From contig JAQGNE010000070.1 of assembly GCA_028291985.1 (NCBI GenBank), forward strand, positions 185,105 to 249,104: a DNA stretch of 64,000 nt, written 5' to 3'. Positions 26,760 through 34,832 of this stretch are shown here, piece after piece (within the stretch, counting starts at the first letter, position 1; every line of letters starts with the position of its first letter). The notes beneath the pieces were generated by a model. The model had not been told where the DNA came from, did not search any database, and was given only the letters and a program-made list of their open reading frames with translations. Source of the stretch: Polaromonas sp. Lineage in GTDB: Bacteria; Pseudomonadota; Gammaproteobacteria; Burkholderiales; Burkholderiaceae_C. The translations under genes and the position numbers were made by a program.

Positions 26760-27662
26760 TCATGCCCGGTCGAGCGTATAGGCCGACGCGCGAGTGAACA
26801 CCTCTTTGATGAGCGGGTCGCCTTCCAACCGGCGCATCACCACAAAAAATTCTATGATTTCGTCTACGCCGATACCAATATCACGCAGAGGGATCAGCTT
26901 TGTACTCTCAATTTCCTTAAGTACCAATGATTCCGGGACCATCGCCGCACCTGCGCCGCTCAGGACCAGGTCGATCAGGGTCCTGACATTTCTACAAGTA
27001 TTGATGCGTTGAGGATTCCCGCCATACTTGCGCATCACGTCCACAGTCAGCTGGTACTGGTAAGACGGCTTGGACAGCGACCAAATGGGTGCAGCGTTGC
27101 GCGCGAACAGCGTTGTTGGATCATCAAGTGTTTCGAGGAAGTGTCTGCTGGCCATCCATGTTAGCCCTACCTTGCCGATTGGATGCGCTTTCAGTAAGTG
27201 TCCGTCAATAGGGCCGACAAGCAAGGCAAGGTCCAGCAGCCCGCTGTCAAGTTTCTGACGCAGACTGATAGTCAGGTCAACGTCGATATCCCAACTCACC
27301 AGGGGCATATCGCGTGTCAATGCCGACAGCATCCGGGGAAGGCAAAGCAATGCCGCTGCTTCGCCAGAGCCCACCCGGACAGTGCCGGAAAACGCATCGC
27401 CACCCGATGCCAGCAACAACAGCCTTTCCATTTCATTGAGAAGTGGCTCACACCCTTTCACGATTTCACGGCCGTGCACCGTCAGCACCATCCTCCGCCC
27501 CTCCCTGTAGAACAGTCGCGTATTCAACCGGCTTTCCAGCTCCCTGATGCGGCCAGAGACGGCGGACTGGGTCGTGTTGAGCCGCTCCGCAGCTGCCGTG
27601 AAAGTGCCGAGCCTCGAAATCCAGAAAAGAGTTTCAAGGTGGTGAATGCCAAGCCTGAGCAT
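26760..27662 (-). CDS. LysR family regulator, divergent from the CoA-thioester operon
   Basis: A 300-residue LysR protein starting MLRLGIHHLETLFWISRLGT. The helix-turn-helix is TFTAAAERLNTTQSAVSGRI at about residues 20-39, and the C-terminal effector domain follows. It is transcribed away from the enoyl-CoA hydratase gene at 27769, with 106 bp between, the usual arrangement for a LysR activator of the adjacent catabolic operon. The effector is unknown. The gap contains AT-rich sequence (TTTTAATTAATCG) suited to overlapping promoters, but no clear T-N11-A operator that I can call with confidence. Confidence 0.9.
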   Translation of the reverse strand: MLRLGIHHLETLFWISRLGTFTAAAERLNTTQSAVSGRIRELESRLNTRLFYREGRRMVLTVHGREIVKGCEPLLNEMERLLLLASGGDAFSGTVRVGSGEAAALLCLPRMLSALTRDMPLVSWDIDVDLTISLRQKLDSGLLDLALLVGPIDGHLLKAHPIGKVGLTWMASRHFLETLDDPTTLFARNAAPIWSLSKPSYQYQLTVDVMRKYGGNPQRINTCRNVRTLIDLVLSGAGAAMVPESLVLKEIESTKLIPLRDIGIGVDEIIEFFVVMRRLEGDPLIKEVFTRASAYTLDRA

Positions 27663-27768
27663 ATGTGAAGCCCTTTTTACATCGCGTAATCCGATGGATA
27701 ACTATTTTAATTAATCGTTTGTCTGGATGCATAACCATCATTACGATCTGGCCCACAGGAGCCAAAAG

Positions 27769-28566
27769 ATGTCAATCAGCTACGAACTGTCGGGCGCCAT
27801 CGTCGTCATCACCATTAATCGGGAAAGCAGGATGAATGCTTTGGGCCCCCAGGCCATGGTCGAATTTCGTGAGGCGCTCGAACGCTTTGATCGCGCACCA
27901 GAATCGCGCGTCGCAGTGATTACGGGGGCTGGCCGCAAAAGCTTTTGTGCCGGCGCAGACATCCGGGAAACATTGCCCTCGCAACCCTTCATTCCGGGTT
28001 TCTTTGACCGTGATACGGATGCCAGCCACCCGCTTTATATCCGTAACATCTCCTTTGAAAAGCTGATGATTTCCAAACCGCTCATCGCAGCTGTCAACGG
28101 CGTGGCTGTGGGTGGCGGGATGGAGATCGCCCTGAACTGCGATCTGTGCATCGGCTCAACCGCTGCACGCTTCGGACTTACCGAGGTACGTATCGGCAGC
28201 ATCCCTGCGGTCGCAGGCATCCAGCGCCTACTCCACTCCATCTCGCGCCCGGCGGCCATGCAATTGCTGCTCAGTGGCGAAATCATTGCTGCGCAACGTG
28301 CGCTTGAGTTGGGCATCGTCTCGGAAATCGTCGAGCCGGAATTGCTGCTGGGGCGCGCCATGGAAATCGCACAGCAAATTGCTGCTAACGCGCCGCTTGC
28401 CGTAAAAGCTGCCAAGTACCTCGCAGGCAAGGCGCACACCCTGCCACTGAATCAGGCTGCGGAATTCGAAGAGTTGCTGTGGGGCCACCTGATGCATTCG
28501 GACGACCGGTTAGAAGGACGCAAGGCTTTCGCCGAGAAGCGGCAACCTGAGTTCAAGGGGTGCTAG
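27769..28566 (+). CDS. Enoyl-CoA hydratase/isomerase family protein
   Basis: A 265-residue crotonase-fold protein from ATG 27769, with AGGAG 7 bp upstream (an in-frame ATG at 27727 lacks a site). Both Glu residues of true hydratases appear to be kept: VGGGMEIALNCDLCIG and FGLTEVRIGSIPAVAGIQRL. The oxyanion segment is FCAGADIRE. It should hydrate a 2-enoyl-CoA to the 3-hydroxyacyl-CoA. It is the first gene of the LysR-controlled operon, which suggests that an unsaturated acid is the substrate after CoA activation by the CaiB-type transferase. Confidence 0.9.
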   Translation: MSISYELSGAIVVITINRESRMNALGPQAMVEFREALERFDRAPESRVAVITGAGRKSFCAGADIRETLPSQPFIPGFFDRDTDASHPLYIRNISFEKLMISKPLIAAVNGVAVGGGMEIALNCDLCIGSTAARFGLTEVRIGSIPAVAGIQRLLHSISRPAAMQLLLSGEIIAAQRALELGIVSEIVEPELLLGRAMEIAQQIAANAPLAVKAAKYLAGKAHTLPLNQAAEFEELLWGHLMHSDDRLEGRKAFAEKRQPEFKGC

Positions 28567-28713
28567 CCAGCTGCCCTTAGATTTTTTAAGAGCAAATACG
28601 TTTGCACAACCCTCTCCGGATCAGGCCCTCTAAAAACCTGATTACCGTTCACTATTTGCTATCGATTTCCACTGTACCCCCGACCAAACCAACTAACTAT
28701 TTCAGAGACAACC

Positions 28714-29685
28714 ATGAAATCAATTCCTCTCGCTTTGCCCGGCCTCGTCCTAACTATTGCCGGGCTGTTCACAACACTTGCCGTCGCTGCTTATCCTGAC
28801 AAGCCGGTCAAGATGGTGGTGCCCTTCTCACCAGGGGGCGGAAATGACCAGATTGGCCGACTACTTGCCGAGAAGCTCACGCAGATCACATCCACACCAT
28901 TCATTGTTGACAACCGTGCTGGCGCCGGCGGCAACCTGGGATCGGATCTTGTTGCGAAGTCCCCGGCGGATGGCTATACATTGCTCGTCGTCGCCAATCA
29001 GATCGTCATCAATCCGTCGCTGTATCCCAAGATCAGTTTCGATGTAATGAAGGACCTGGTACCGGTGGCGCTGCTTGCCGATGTGCAGTTCGTGCTTGCG
29101 GCCAACCCGCAAGTCGCGGCGAAAAACCTCGCCGAACTGGTGTCGCTCGATAAGAAAACGCCCGGCAGGCTCAACCACGGAACGCCCGGAAATGGTACGC
29201 CGCAACATCTCGCAGCGGAGCTCTTCAACACTACGGCCGGCACGTCCCTGGTCCACGTGCCATACAAGGGCACTGGTCCCGCGATCGCGGACTTGCTGGG
29301 CGGGCAGATCCAGCTGGGTTTTCTGACGCTGTCATCGGCGGTACCTTATGTGAAAGGCGGCAAGCTCACCGCGCTCGCGCTGACCGGGAAAAACCGGTCC
29401 ACGCTACTGCCGGACGTGCCAACGGCGGCCGAAGCCGGGATCAAGGGATACGACGCCACAACCTGGTACGGCATCATGGCCCCTGCCGGCGTCCCCGCAC
29501 CAATTCTTTTAGCGCTTGAAAAACATATTCAAACAGCGCTGGCTGATCCGGCTTTCCGCAAGCGTCTGGAAGAGACAGGATTTGAGCCACGATTCGCGCC
29601 CGGCCGTGCCATGTTTGTCGAAATGAAATCGGATCTGGCCAAATGGTCCAAGCTGGTCAAAGCCTCAAACGTCAAGGTTGACTGA
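28714..29685 (+). CDS. Bug/TctC family periplasmic binding protein
   Basis: A 323-residue Bug protein with a normal signal peptide (MKSIPLALPGLVLTIAGLFT... cleaved near VAA). Mature motifs are YPDKPVKMVVPFSPGGGNDQ, FIVDNRAGAGGNLGSDLVAK, HVPYKGTGPAIADLLGGQIQ and PDVPTAAEAGIKGYDATTWY. It has no TctAB permease partner here. Its place inside the CoA operon suggests that it binds the operon's acid substrate in the periplasm. The next gene starts 2 bp after its stop. Confidence 0.93.
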   Translation: MKSIPLALPGLVLTIAGLFTTLAVAAYPDKPVKMVVPFSPGGGNDQIGRLLAEKLTQITSTPFIVDNRAGAGGNLGSDLVAKSPADGYTLLVVANQIVINPSLYPKISFDVMKDLVPVALLADVQFVLAANPQVAAKNLAELVSLDKKTPGRLNHGTPGNGTPQHLAAELFNTTAGTSLVHVPYKGTGPAIADLLGGQIQLGFLTLSSAVPYVKGGKLTALALTGKNRSTLLPDVPTAAEAGIKGYDATTWYGIMAPAGVPAPILLALEKHIQTALADPAFRKRLEETGFEPRFAPGRAMFVEMKSDLAKWSKLVKASNVKVD

Positions 29686-29686
29686 G

Positions 29687-30922
29687 ATGGAAGGCCAGGA
29701 CGCATTCTTCGCGCCGCTGACCAGGTTCAAGGTAATCGACTTCACACAAATCGGCGCCGGACCTCTGTGCGGCATGTACCTGGGTGACCTGGGCGCTGAC
29801 GTCATCAAGGTCGAGCCACCCGCTGGCGATCTCGGACGCAAGCTCGGTTTGCCATGGATCGATGACGAAAGTCCTATGAATATTGCGTTCAATCGCAACA
29901 AGCGCAGTATCTGCATTGACCTGAAGACGTCAGCCGGCCGCGAAGTGGTGGTAAAGCTTCTGGCTGAAGCCGACGTTCTGCTGGAGAGTTTCCGACCTGG
30001 CGTGATGGCGCAATTCGGCCTGGATTACGAGGGTGCGCGGCAGATCAACCCACGGCTCGTCTATTGCTCACTTTCTGCGTACGGGCAGACAGGTCCGCAT
30101 GCGCACAAGCCCGGCGTTGACGGCATAATTCAGGGGACTTCTGGCCTGATGAGCCTGATTGGCACCGAAGGCGCACCGCCCTCGAAAGTACAGGCGCCAG
30201 TCGTAGATGTGAGTGCCGGATTCATCGCGACCATTGGCACCCTGTCCAGACTGCTTGAGCGGGTTGAAAGTGGTACCGGTGGTCACCTCGATGTCAGTCT
30301 TTTTTCCTCGGCTGTAGCTTTGCAGCAGTCTGCCATTACGACCTACCTCGGCTCTGGTGAATTACCGGTACGCGCCGGTAGCGAGGCCCCATATGCAGCG
30401 CCCAATGAAGCTTTTGAAACGGCTGACGGCTGGATCATGATTGCTGCCTATAACGGTAATCGCTGGGAGGCGCTCTGTACCTTGCTGGGCGTACCCCAAC
30501 TCGCAACGGACGAACGGCTCGCACTCCTCAATACCCGGATAGAAAATCGGGCCTACATGAAAGATTGCCTGAGCCCACTTTTTCGAGCCAACACAAACAG
30601 GCATTGGTTGGAGGCGCTAGAGGCTGCAGATATTATTTGCGGGGAGGTAGCAAGCTATGAGCAGTTGGTATCTAACCCCCAGGTCGCGCACATGAAGCTG
30701 TTTACGTCTACAACAACGACGCGTGGATTGACTTATTCATCGCCCGCATTTCCGGTCAATACCCGAGCGCAAAAGAGTGCAATGGCCGCGCCAGCCTGCG
30801 GCGAACACACCGCGGAAATTCTTCACTCGCTGGGATATTCAGAAGCTGAAATCGCCGAGCTCGAATCCCATGGTGCCGTCCGAAGCATGCATCGCCCGCT
30901 GCAACCAGCCACGGCCGCCTGA
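29687..30922 (+). CDS. CaiB/BaiF family CoA-transferase
   Basis: A 411-residue family III CoA-transferase. The ATG at 29687 is chosen, since the TTG a few codons earlier overlaps the Bug gene. Motifs include KVIDFTQIGAGPLCGMYLGD, GADVIKVEPPAGDLGR, NIAFNRNKRSICIDLKTSAG and ANPRLVYCSLSAYGQTG-like NPRLVYCSLSAYGQTGPHAH. The enzyme moves CoA from a donor such as succinyl-CoA or acetyl-CoA to an organic acid, which would start the pathway of this operon. The substrate is not inferable from sequence. The gene is followed by the thiolase-like gene after 6 bp. Confidence 0.93.
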   Translation: MEGQDAFFAPLTRFKVIDFTQIGAGPLCGMYLGDLGADVIKVEPPAGDLGRKLGLPWIDDESPMNIAFNRNKRSICIDLKTSAGREVVVKLLAEADVLLESFRPGVMAQFGLDYEGARQINPRLVYCSLSAYGQTGPHAHKPGVDGIIQGTSGLMSLIGTEGAPPSKVQAPVVDVSAGFIATIGTLSRLLERVESGTGGHLDVSLFSSAVALQQSAITTYLGSGELPVRAGSEAPYAAPNEAFETADGWIMIAAYNGNRWEALCTLLGVPQLATDERLALLNTRIENRAYMKDCLSPLFRANTNRHWLEALEAADIICGEVASYEQLVSNPQVAHMKLFTSTTTTRGLTYSSPAFPVNTRAQKSAMAAPACGEHTAEILHSLGYSEAEIAELESHGAVRSMHRPLQPATAA

Positions 30923-30928
30923 TCCATC

Positions 30929-32083
30929 ATGAAAAATACCGTAGCAGTCATCGGAATTGGACAGTCAGACTGGGCTGGCGACTGGATACGGGTGCGTAGC
31001 GGGGAGCGTCCGACCGATAGCTATGGCTATGGGGCCACGTCCTTTCGCAATGCCTTGTCCGATTGCGGGCTGGTGCGCAAGGACATCGATGGATTGATCG
31101 TGGGCCCGAGTACAGCTTATGAACGCATGGCCGAGGTGCTCGGCTTGAACCCTCGATGGGGCGACCAAGCTGATGCGGTGTTGTCGGTAATCCAGGCGGT
31201 GAGTGCCATTGAGTCAGGCTTGGCGGAAACGATTGCGCTGGTTTACGGAAATGACCAGCGCTCGGCAAAGATTCAGTATGGTGGCCCACGAGCGATGGGT
31301 GGCGACGCTTTCCTGTCCTACGTCTACCACGCGCCCTGGGGGCTGACTTCGCAGGGCGCACTTTATGCACTCACTTTCCAGGCTTACAAGCACGCTCGTG
31401 GCTTTACCGACGAAGACCTGGGTCACATCCCGGTCGCGCAGCGTCATTGGGCATCACTCAATCCCAACGCGGTGTTCAAAGAGCGTATCTCGCTGGAGGA
31501 CTATCTCGCATCGCCCCACGTGTGCGAACCGCTTCGGCTGTTTGATTACTGCATGGTCAATGACGGCGGCGTCGCATTGATTCTCACCACTGCAGAGCGA
31601 GCCCGTGAACTGAGCCCAAAACCTGTATACATCGCGGGTATTGGTCGCCATGACCTGAATGTCGGCGCAACCAGTCTCGAACCCAGACTCACCGACTTTT
31701 ATTTGCCGGCACAGCAAGCCAGCGGCCGACAGTCATACGAAATGGCGGGCGTGGGACCGCAAGACATGGACGCGCTTCAGGTCTACGACAGTTTTTCAGT
31801 GCACGTGCCCCTGGCCCTGGAAGGTTATGGTTATTGCGACATCGGAGGCGCTGCAGCGCTCTTGCGCGGCAAAGGCATCGGCCCGGGCGGCGGCTTGCCG
31901 CTAAACACCGGTGGAGGACACTTGTCCGAGAGCTATATGCAAGGCTGGAATCATCAGATTGAATCGGTGCGGCAATTGCGCGGCGAGGCCGGTATACGCC
32001 AGATCGACAACTGCAGGCATGTCCACTACACCTCGGACGTCGCGGGCAAGGCCGTCTCGCTTATTTACAGTTCGGAGGCATGA
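30929..32083 (+). CDS. Thiolase-like protein, probable acyl-CoA retro-aldolase subunit (Ltp2 type)
   Basis: A 384-residue thiolase-fold protein of the SCP2-thiolase/lipid-transfer group. The usual nucleophilic Cys is missing: the corresponding stretch reads WGDQADAVLSVIQAVSAIES. The C-terminal half keeps QVYDSFSVHVPLALEG and NTGGGHLSESYMQGWNHQIE. These are the places where Ltp2-type steroid side-chain aldolases carry catalytic Tyr residues. Family knowledge: Ltp2 pairs with a DUF35 protein to cleave beta-hydroxyacyl-CoA into a carbonyl compound and an acyl-CoA. The next gene, overlapping as ATGA, encodes just such a DUF35 protein. A biosynthetic or degradative thiolase is thus unlikely. BbsAB of anaerobic toluene breakdown is a second comparable pair. 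Confidence 0.8.
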   Translation: MKNTVAVIGIGQSDWAGDWIRVRSGERPTDSYGYGATSFRNALSDCGLVRKDIDGLIVGPSTAYERMAEVLGLNPRWGDQADAVLSVIQAVSAIESGLAETIALVYGNDQRSAKIQYGGPRAMGGDAFLSYVYHAPWGLTSQGALYALTFQAYKHARGFTDEDLGHIPVAQRHWASLNPNAVFKERISLEDYLASPHVCEPLRLFDYCMVNDGGVALILTTAERARELSPKPVYIAGIGRHDLNVGATSLEPRLTDFYLPAQQASGRQSYEMAGVGPQDMDALQVYDSFSVHVPLALEGYGYCDIGGAAALLRGKGIGPGGGLPLNTGGGHLSESYMQGWNHQIESVRQLRGEAGIRQIDNCRHVHYTSDVAGKAVSLIYSSEA

Positions 32084-32541
32084 CCGTGTCCAGCCACCGT
32101 GTCCCTGCAACGCCGTCGCCCGTCATGGGGCTGTATGACGAGCCATTCTGGAAATCCGTCAACGAGAGACGTATGGCGCTGCAATGTTGCGCCAACTGCG
32201 CAAAGAGTCATTACCCTCCGGTCCCCTGTTGCCCCCAATGCCTTTCAACCGAACTTTACTGGAATCCGGTGAGCCGATACGGCCGTATCCTTTCTTGGAC
32301 CGTATTCCACAAAACCTACCTTGAGGCCTATCCACATCCCTACAACGTCATTGCAGTGCGGCTGGATGAGGGCCCGGTTTTCATCTCCAACCTGGAGGCA
32401 GCGCCGCCCGACGACGTATGGATAGGCCAGGCGGTGGAACTGGTATATGTCGAAATGACGGACGGCATGGTGCTGCCGAGGTTCAAGCTGACCGCAAACG
32501 GCGGGTTGTCGAGCACAGCGGTAGCGAACCCTGACGCTTGA
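32080..32541 (+). CDS. DUF35 Zn-ribbon/OB-fold protein, partner of the thiolase-like subunit
   Basis: A 153-residue protein with an N-terminal helix and rubredoxin-like zinc ribbon (CANC ... CPQC, about residues 37-54). An OB-fold follows, including YGRILSWTVFHKTYLEAYPH and YNVIAVRLDEGPVFISNLEA. DUF35 proteins bind CoA and form complexes with thiolase-like partners. The ATGA overlap with the thiolase-like gene suggests 1:1 production. It is the last intact gene of the operon. After it lie an aldehyde dehydrogenase remnant on the other strand and the tRNA-Pro region. Confidence 0.9.
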   Translation: MTVSSHRVPATPSPVMGLYDEPFWKSVNERRMALQCCANCAKSHYPPVPCCPQCLSTELYWNPVSRYGRILSWTVFHKTYLEAYPHPYNVIAVRLDEGPVFISNLEAAPPDDVWIGQAVELVYVEMTDGMVLPRFKLTANGGLSSTAVANPDA

Positions 32542-32729
32542 ACAAGTTGTTTGCAGGTTCACCAACCGGGGGCCGAAAGATAAGCTTTGCGGCCTGGTAG
32601 CCCTTGCGAAGGCCACAGAGTCCCTTTGTTGTAAGCGCTAAAGCGGGACAGTCACACGTTTGAGCTGCGTGTTGTAATACAGCGCCTCAAGGCCTTTCAC
32701 GCCCCGTAGCCGCTAAACCTGGAGACCGC

Positions 32730-33430
32730 CTAACGCTGGTTCGACCCCGCCGTCCTGTACTCGTTGACGTAAACCTGACCTGTTTCCAGCCTGGCGGTCA
32801 CACGGTGAGCGCGTGCCAAGTCTTTGGTCCAGATACCAGCGGCCAAGCCGAACTCGGTATCGTTGGCGATCTGGACAGCTTGTTCTTCGGTATCAAAAAG
32901 AATGACACAGGCTACGGGCCGAACCCCTTTTCGCGGACAATGCGCATCTGGTTGTTGATGCCGGTGCAGTCTAGGGGCAACATACCAACCCTTGCCCTGA
33001 TCGCCTGGCAATTTTTTAGGCAAGCCCCGCCAAAGCAGCCACTGCGCAGTGTTGTCTCGCGATGTCGTCGCAGGATCGCACCAGTTGTCGCGCAACACCA
33101 AGCAGCGTGGTGGAGATGATCTCCGAAGGCTTGGCTATGACGGTATTGCCGTGGCCAAGGCAGGAGCAATCGCCCTGCCCGCCTGGTTGGGCGGGGCGTT
33201 CGAAGGCAGGACGGCGCCGACAACGCCATAAGGCTCACGTCACGTGTACGAGTGATGGCCGGTCCCACGTCAATGGATTGGCCATGCAATGCATTGACCA
33301 GGCCGCCTTAAAACCCGAAATATTGCGCGGGCACTTCCCTTTCCATAGCGACCAACGCGCGGACCTATCTGATCTCTTCCCGCTTGAGCTTGCTCGGTTT
33401 CCCTTGACACTCGCAAAGCGAGACGCTGGC
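32730..33430 (-). pseudogene. Aldehyde dehydrogenase pseudogene, frameshifted and internally deleted
   Basis: Pieces of one aldehyde dehydrogenase occur on the minus strand in order but in changing frames. First come HGQSIDVGPAITRT, then EPYGVVGAVLP and NQAG...AIAPALAT after a shift, then NTVIAKPSEIISTT in a third frame. These are followed by GWYVAP, then NNQMRIVREKGFGPVACVI in another frame. The last is FDTEEQAVQIANDTEFGLAA through GQVYVNEYRTAG. The catalytic middle (about 170 residues, including the active-site Cys region) is absent, and the C-terminal end after EYRTAG is lost. At least three frameshifts are needed. The gene is therefore not functional. Open frames on the other strand across this region are by-products. 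Confidence 0.88.
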
Positions 33431-33537
33431 GCAAACAGCTCGTTGAAGAAGCTGCTATTGAGAACAGATGACCATGCTTGCTCCTTTTACAAAGCAAGAC
33501 AGGTTTTAGTTCAACCGGCTTAAAGTTGGCGCTGAAG

Positions 33538-33639
33538 GTTTACGGAAAAAATGGGTAATTGCGTCGTAATTTCACAGCCAATAAACAAGCTACAAAACCC
33601 ATCAAAATGCAACCCCCAGCTCTAGAATTTTCCGTAAAC
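33538..33639. repeat. Nested inverted repeat of about 100 bp
   Basis: GTTTACGGAAAA (33538-33549) is repeated inverted as TTTTCCGTAAAC (33628-33639). Just inside, ATGGGT (33551-33556) matches ACCCAT (33597-33602). The element sits about 70 bp beyond the tRNA-Pro 3' end. It has no coding capacity and may be a small mobile element or a remnant of one. Confidence 0.55.
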
Positions 33640-33661
33640 GCACAGGAGATGGAGTCTGAAA

Positions 33662-33697
33662 TGAAAAATGGGCTAGCTTCCTTGTAAAAGCTAACCC
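33662..33697 (-). terminator. Terminator of the ihfA-merR-tRNA-Pro unit
   Basis: On the minus strand a 10-bp stem (GGGTTAGCTT / AAGCTAGCCC with one G-U pair) and an 8-nt loop are followed by ATTTTTC. It lies about 12 bp after the tRNA CCA end. Confidence 0.85.
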
Positions 33698-33708
33698 AAT
33701 AATTTTAT

Positions 33709-33785
33709 TGGTCGGTGTGAAAGGATTCGAACCTTCGACCCCTTGCACCCCATGCAAGTGCGCTACCAGGCTGCGCCACACACCG
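33709..33785 (-). tRNA. tRNA-Pro (anticodon GGG)
   Basis: A 77-nt minus-strand cloverleaf including an encoded CCA (33711-33709). The acceptor stem is CGGTGTG/CACACCG with discriminator A. The D arm contains AGCCTGGTAGCGC, the anticodon arm is CTTGC-ATGGGGT-GCAAG with anticodon GGG, and the T loop is TTCGAAT. It lies next to the MerR-like gene, as in other Burkholderiales. Confidence 0.95.
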
Positions 33786-33819
33786 ATCAGCCTCACATTA
33801 TAACGTGGCCCCAGCGCCC

Positions 33820-34308
33820 CTAGTAGGTGGTCGTCAGCAGTTCACGGATTTCAACCAGTTCCTGGCGAATGAACTGGAGGCGCTGGACAGCAGCAGCCTC
33901 GCTCCACTGTGCATCGGTGGTCTCGGCAGGAAACTCGCTGTCGCCAAAGCTGCTGGATTCTGCGTATTCTGGTTGTTCAGGCTCTGCATCAAGGCTGATA
34001 TCGATGCCTTCCAGCATCACCTCTCCGTTTCTTCGCTTCTCGCTTTCCACCTGGACCAGCTCGTGAAGTTTATTGCGCGCCCCGCTGATCGTGAAACCCT
34101 GGTCGTAAAGCAAGTCACGAATTTTTCGAATCATCAGCACTTCATGATGCTGGTAATAACGGCGATTGCCGCGCCGCTTCATCGGGCGCAGCTGTGTGAA
34201 CTCCTGCTCCCAATAACGCAACACATGGGGTTTCACGCCGCAGAGCTCGCTTACCTCACCGATCGTGAAGTATCTTTTGGCGGGGATTGGGGGGAGCAAA
34301 TTCTCCAA
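33820..34308 (-). CDS. MerR family regulator beside ihfA
   Basis: A 162-residue protein with an N-terminal MerR winged helix (RYFTIGEVSELCGVKPHVLR, then YWEQEFTQLRPMKRRGNRRY). A short dimerisation helix and an acidic, Glu/Ser-rich tail follow. It lacks the C-terminal metal-binding Cys of the metal sensors. This MerR-like gene regularly follows ihfA in Betaproteobacteria (as in E. coli YcgE-like or HTH-only relatives), but its target is not known. It probably shares transcription with ihfA, 141 bp upstream. Confidence 0.88.
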   Translation of the reverse strand: MENLLPPIPAKRYFTIGEVSELCGVKPHVLRYWEQEFTQLRPMKRRGNRRYYQHHEVLMIRKIRDLLYDQGFTISGARNKLHELVQVESEKRRNGEVMLEGIDISLDAEPEQPEYAESSSFGDSEFPAETTDAQWSEAAAVQRLQFIRQELVEIRELLTTTY

Positions 34309-34449
34309 TTAGATCAATGCCGTGAGGACGAAAGCTCTAAATTTACTCTAACTGCTATCCAAGCGCAAAGCGCAAACGCTGCATTTTGAAATGTGTTGCT
34401 TTGTCACAAATTCCGTACAAAGTTACAACTTTTTCTGGCTTGCGAATGC

Positions 34450-34776
34450 TCAATCTCCCGGTGACTTACCCTGGATCTGATCCTTCAGCTTGTGGCTGGC
34501 ATGAAAGGTGACAACGCGTCTTGCCTTGATGGGTATGGCTTCCCCGGTTCTTGGGTTACGCCCTGGCCGAGGCGATTTCGTTCGTATCTGAAAATTACCA
34601 AACCCGGAGACCTTGACGTCGGTGCCATCAACCAGACTGCCAGAGATGAGTTCAAAAAAAGCATCGATCATGTCTTTGGATTCGCGCTTGTTCAAGCCGA
34701 TCTGCTCGAAAAGCAGATCCGCCAAGTGCGCCTTCGTCAACGCGGGGGTTTCCAGACTTTCTACCGAAAAATCCAT
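34450..34776 (-). CDS. ihfA: Integration host factor alpha subunit
   Basis: A 108-residue DNA-bending protein starting MDFSVESLETPALTKAHLAD. The HU/IHF signature is GFGNFQIRTKSPRPGRNPRT, including the Pro that inserts between base pairs. It works as a heterodimer with IhfB, encoded elsewhere. It follows pheT by 56 bp, the conserved gammaproteobacterial and betaproteobacterial order pheS-pheT-ihfA. The N-terminal extension of about ten residues relative to E. coli is normal in Burkholderiales. Confidence 0.97.
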   Translation of the reverse strand: MDFSVESLETPALTKAHLADLLFEQIGLNKRESKDMIDAFFELISGSLVDGTDVKVSGFGNFQIRTKSPRPGRNPRTGEAIPIKARRVVTFHASHKLKDQIQGKSPGD

Positions 34777-34832
34777 AGTGGTGTACCTAGTGCGCTCTGG
34801 CAGTTACGGACATGGACTTGCTCGATTTGCCA

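Larger units (their letters stand above)
33431..33708. other. Intergenic region with nested inverted repeats, no gene seen
   Basis: About 280 bp between the pseudogene and tRNA-Pro. It contains the nested inverted repeat at 33538-33639 and the tRNA terminator at 33662-33697. I see no open frame with support. Confidence 0.6.

Noticed and set aside
32805..33523. Plus-strand open frames across the aldehyde dehydrogenase remnant
   Set aside because: They are the reverse strand of a degraded gene, with no ribosome sites or family match.
26760..33708. The CoA operon as a genomic island inserted at tRNA-Pro
   Set aside because: No integrase and no duplicated tRNA end were found. The base composition is only slightly different by eye, so the evidence is too weak to call.
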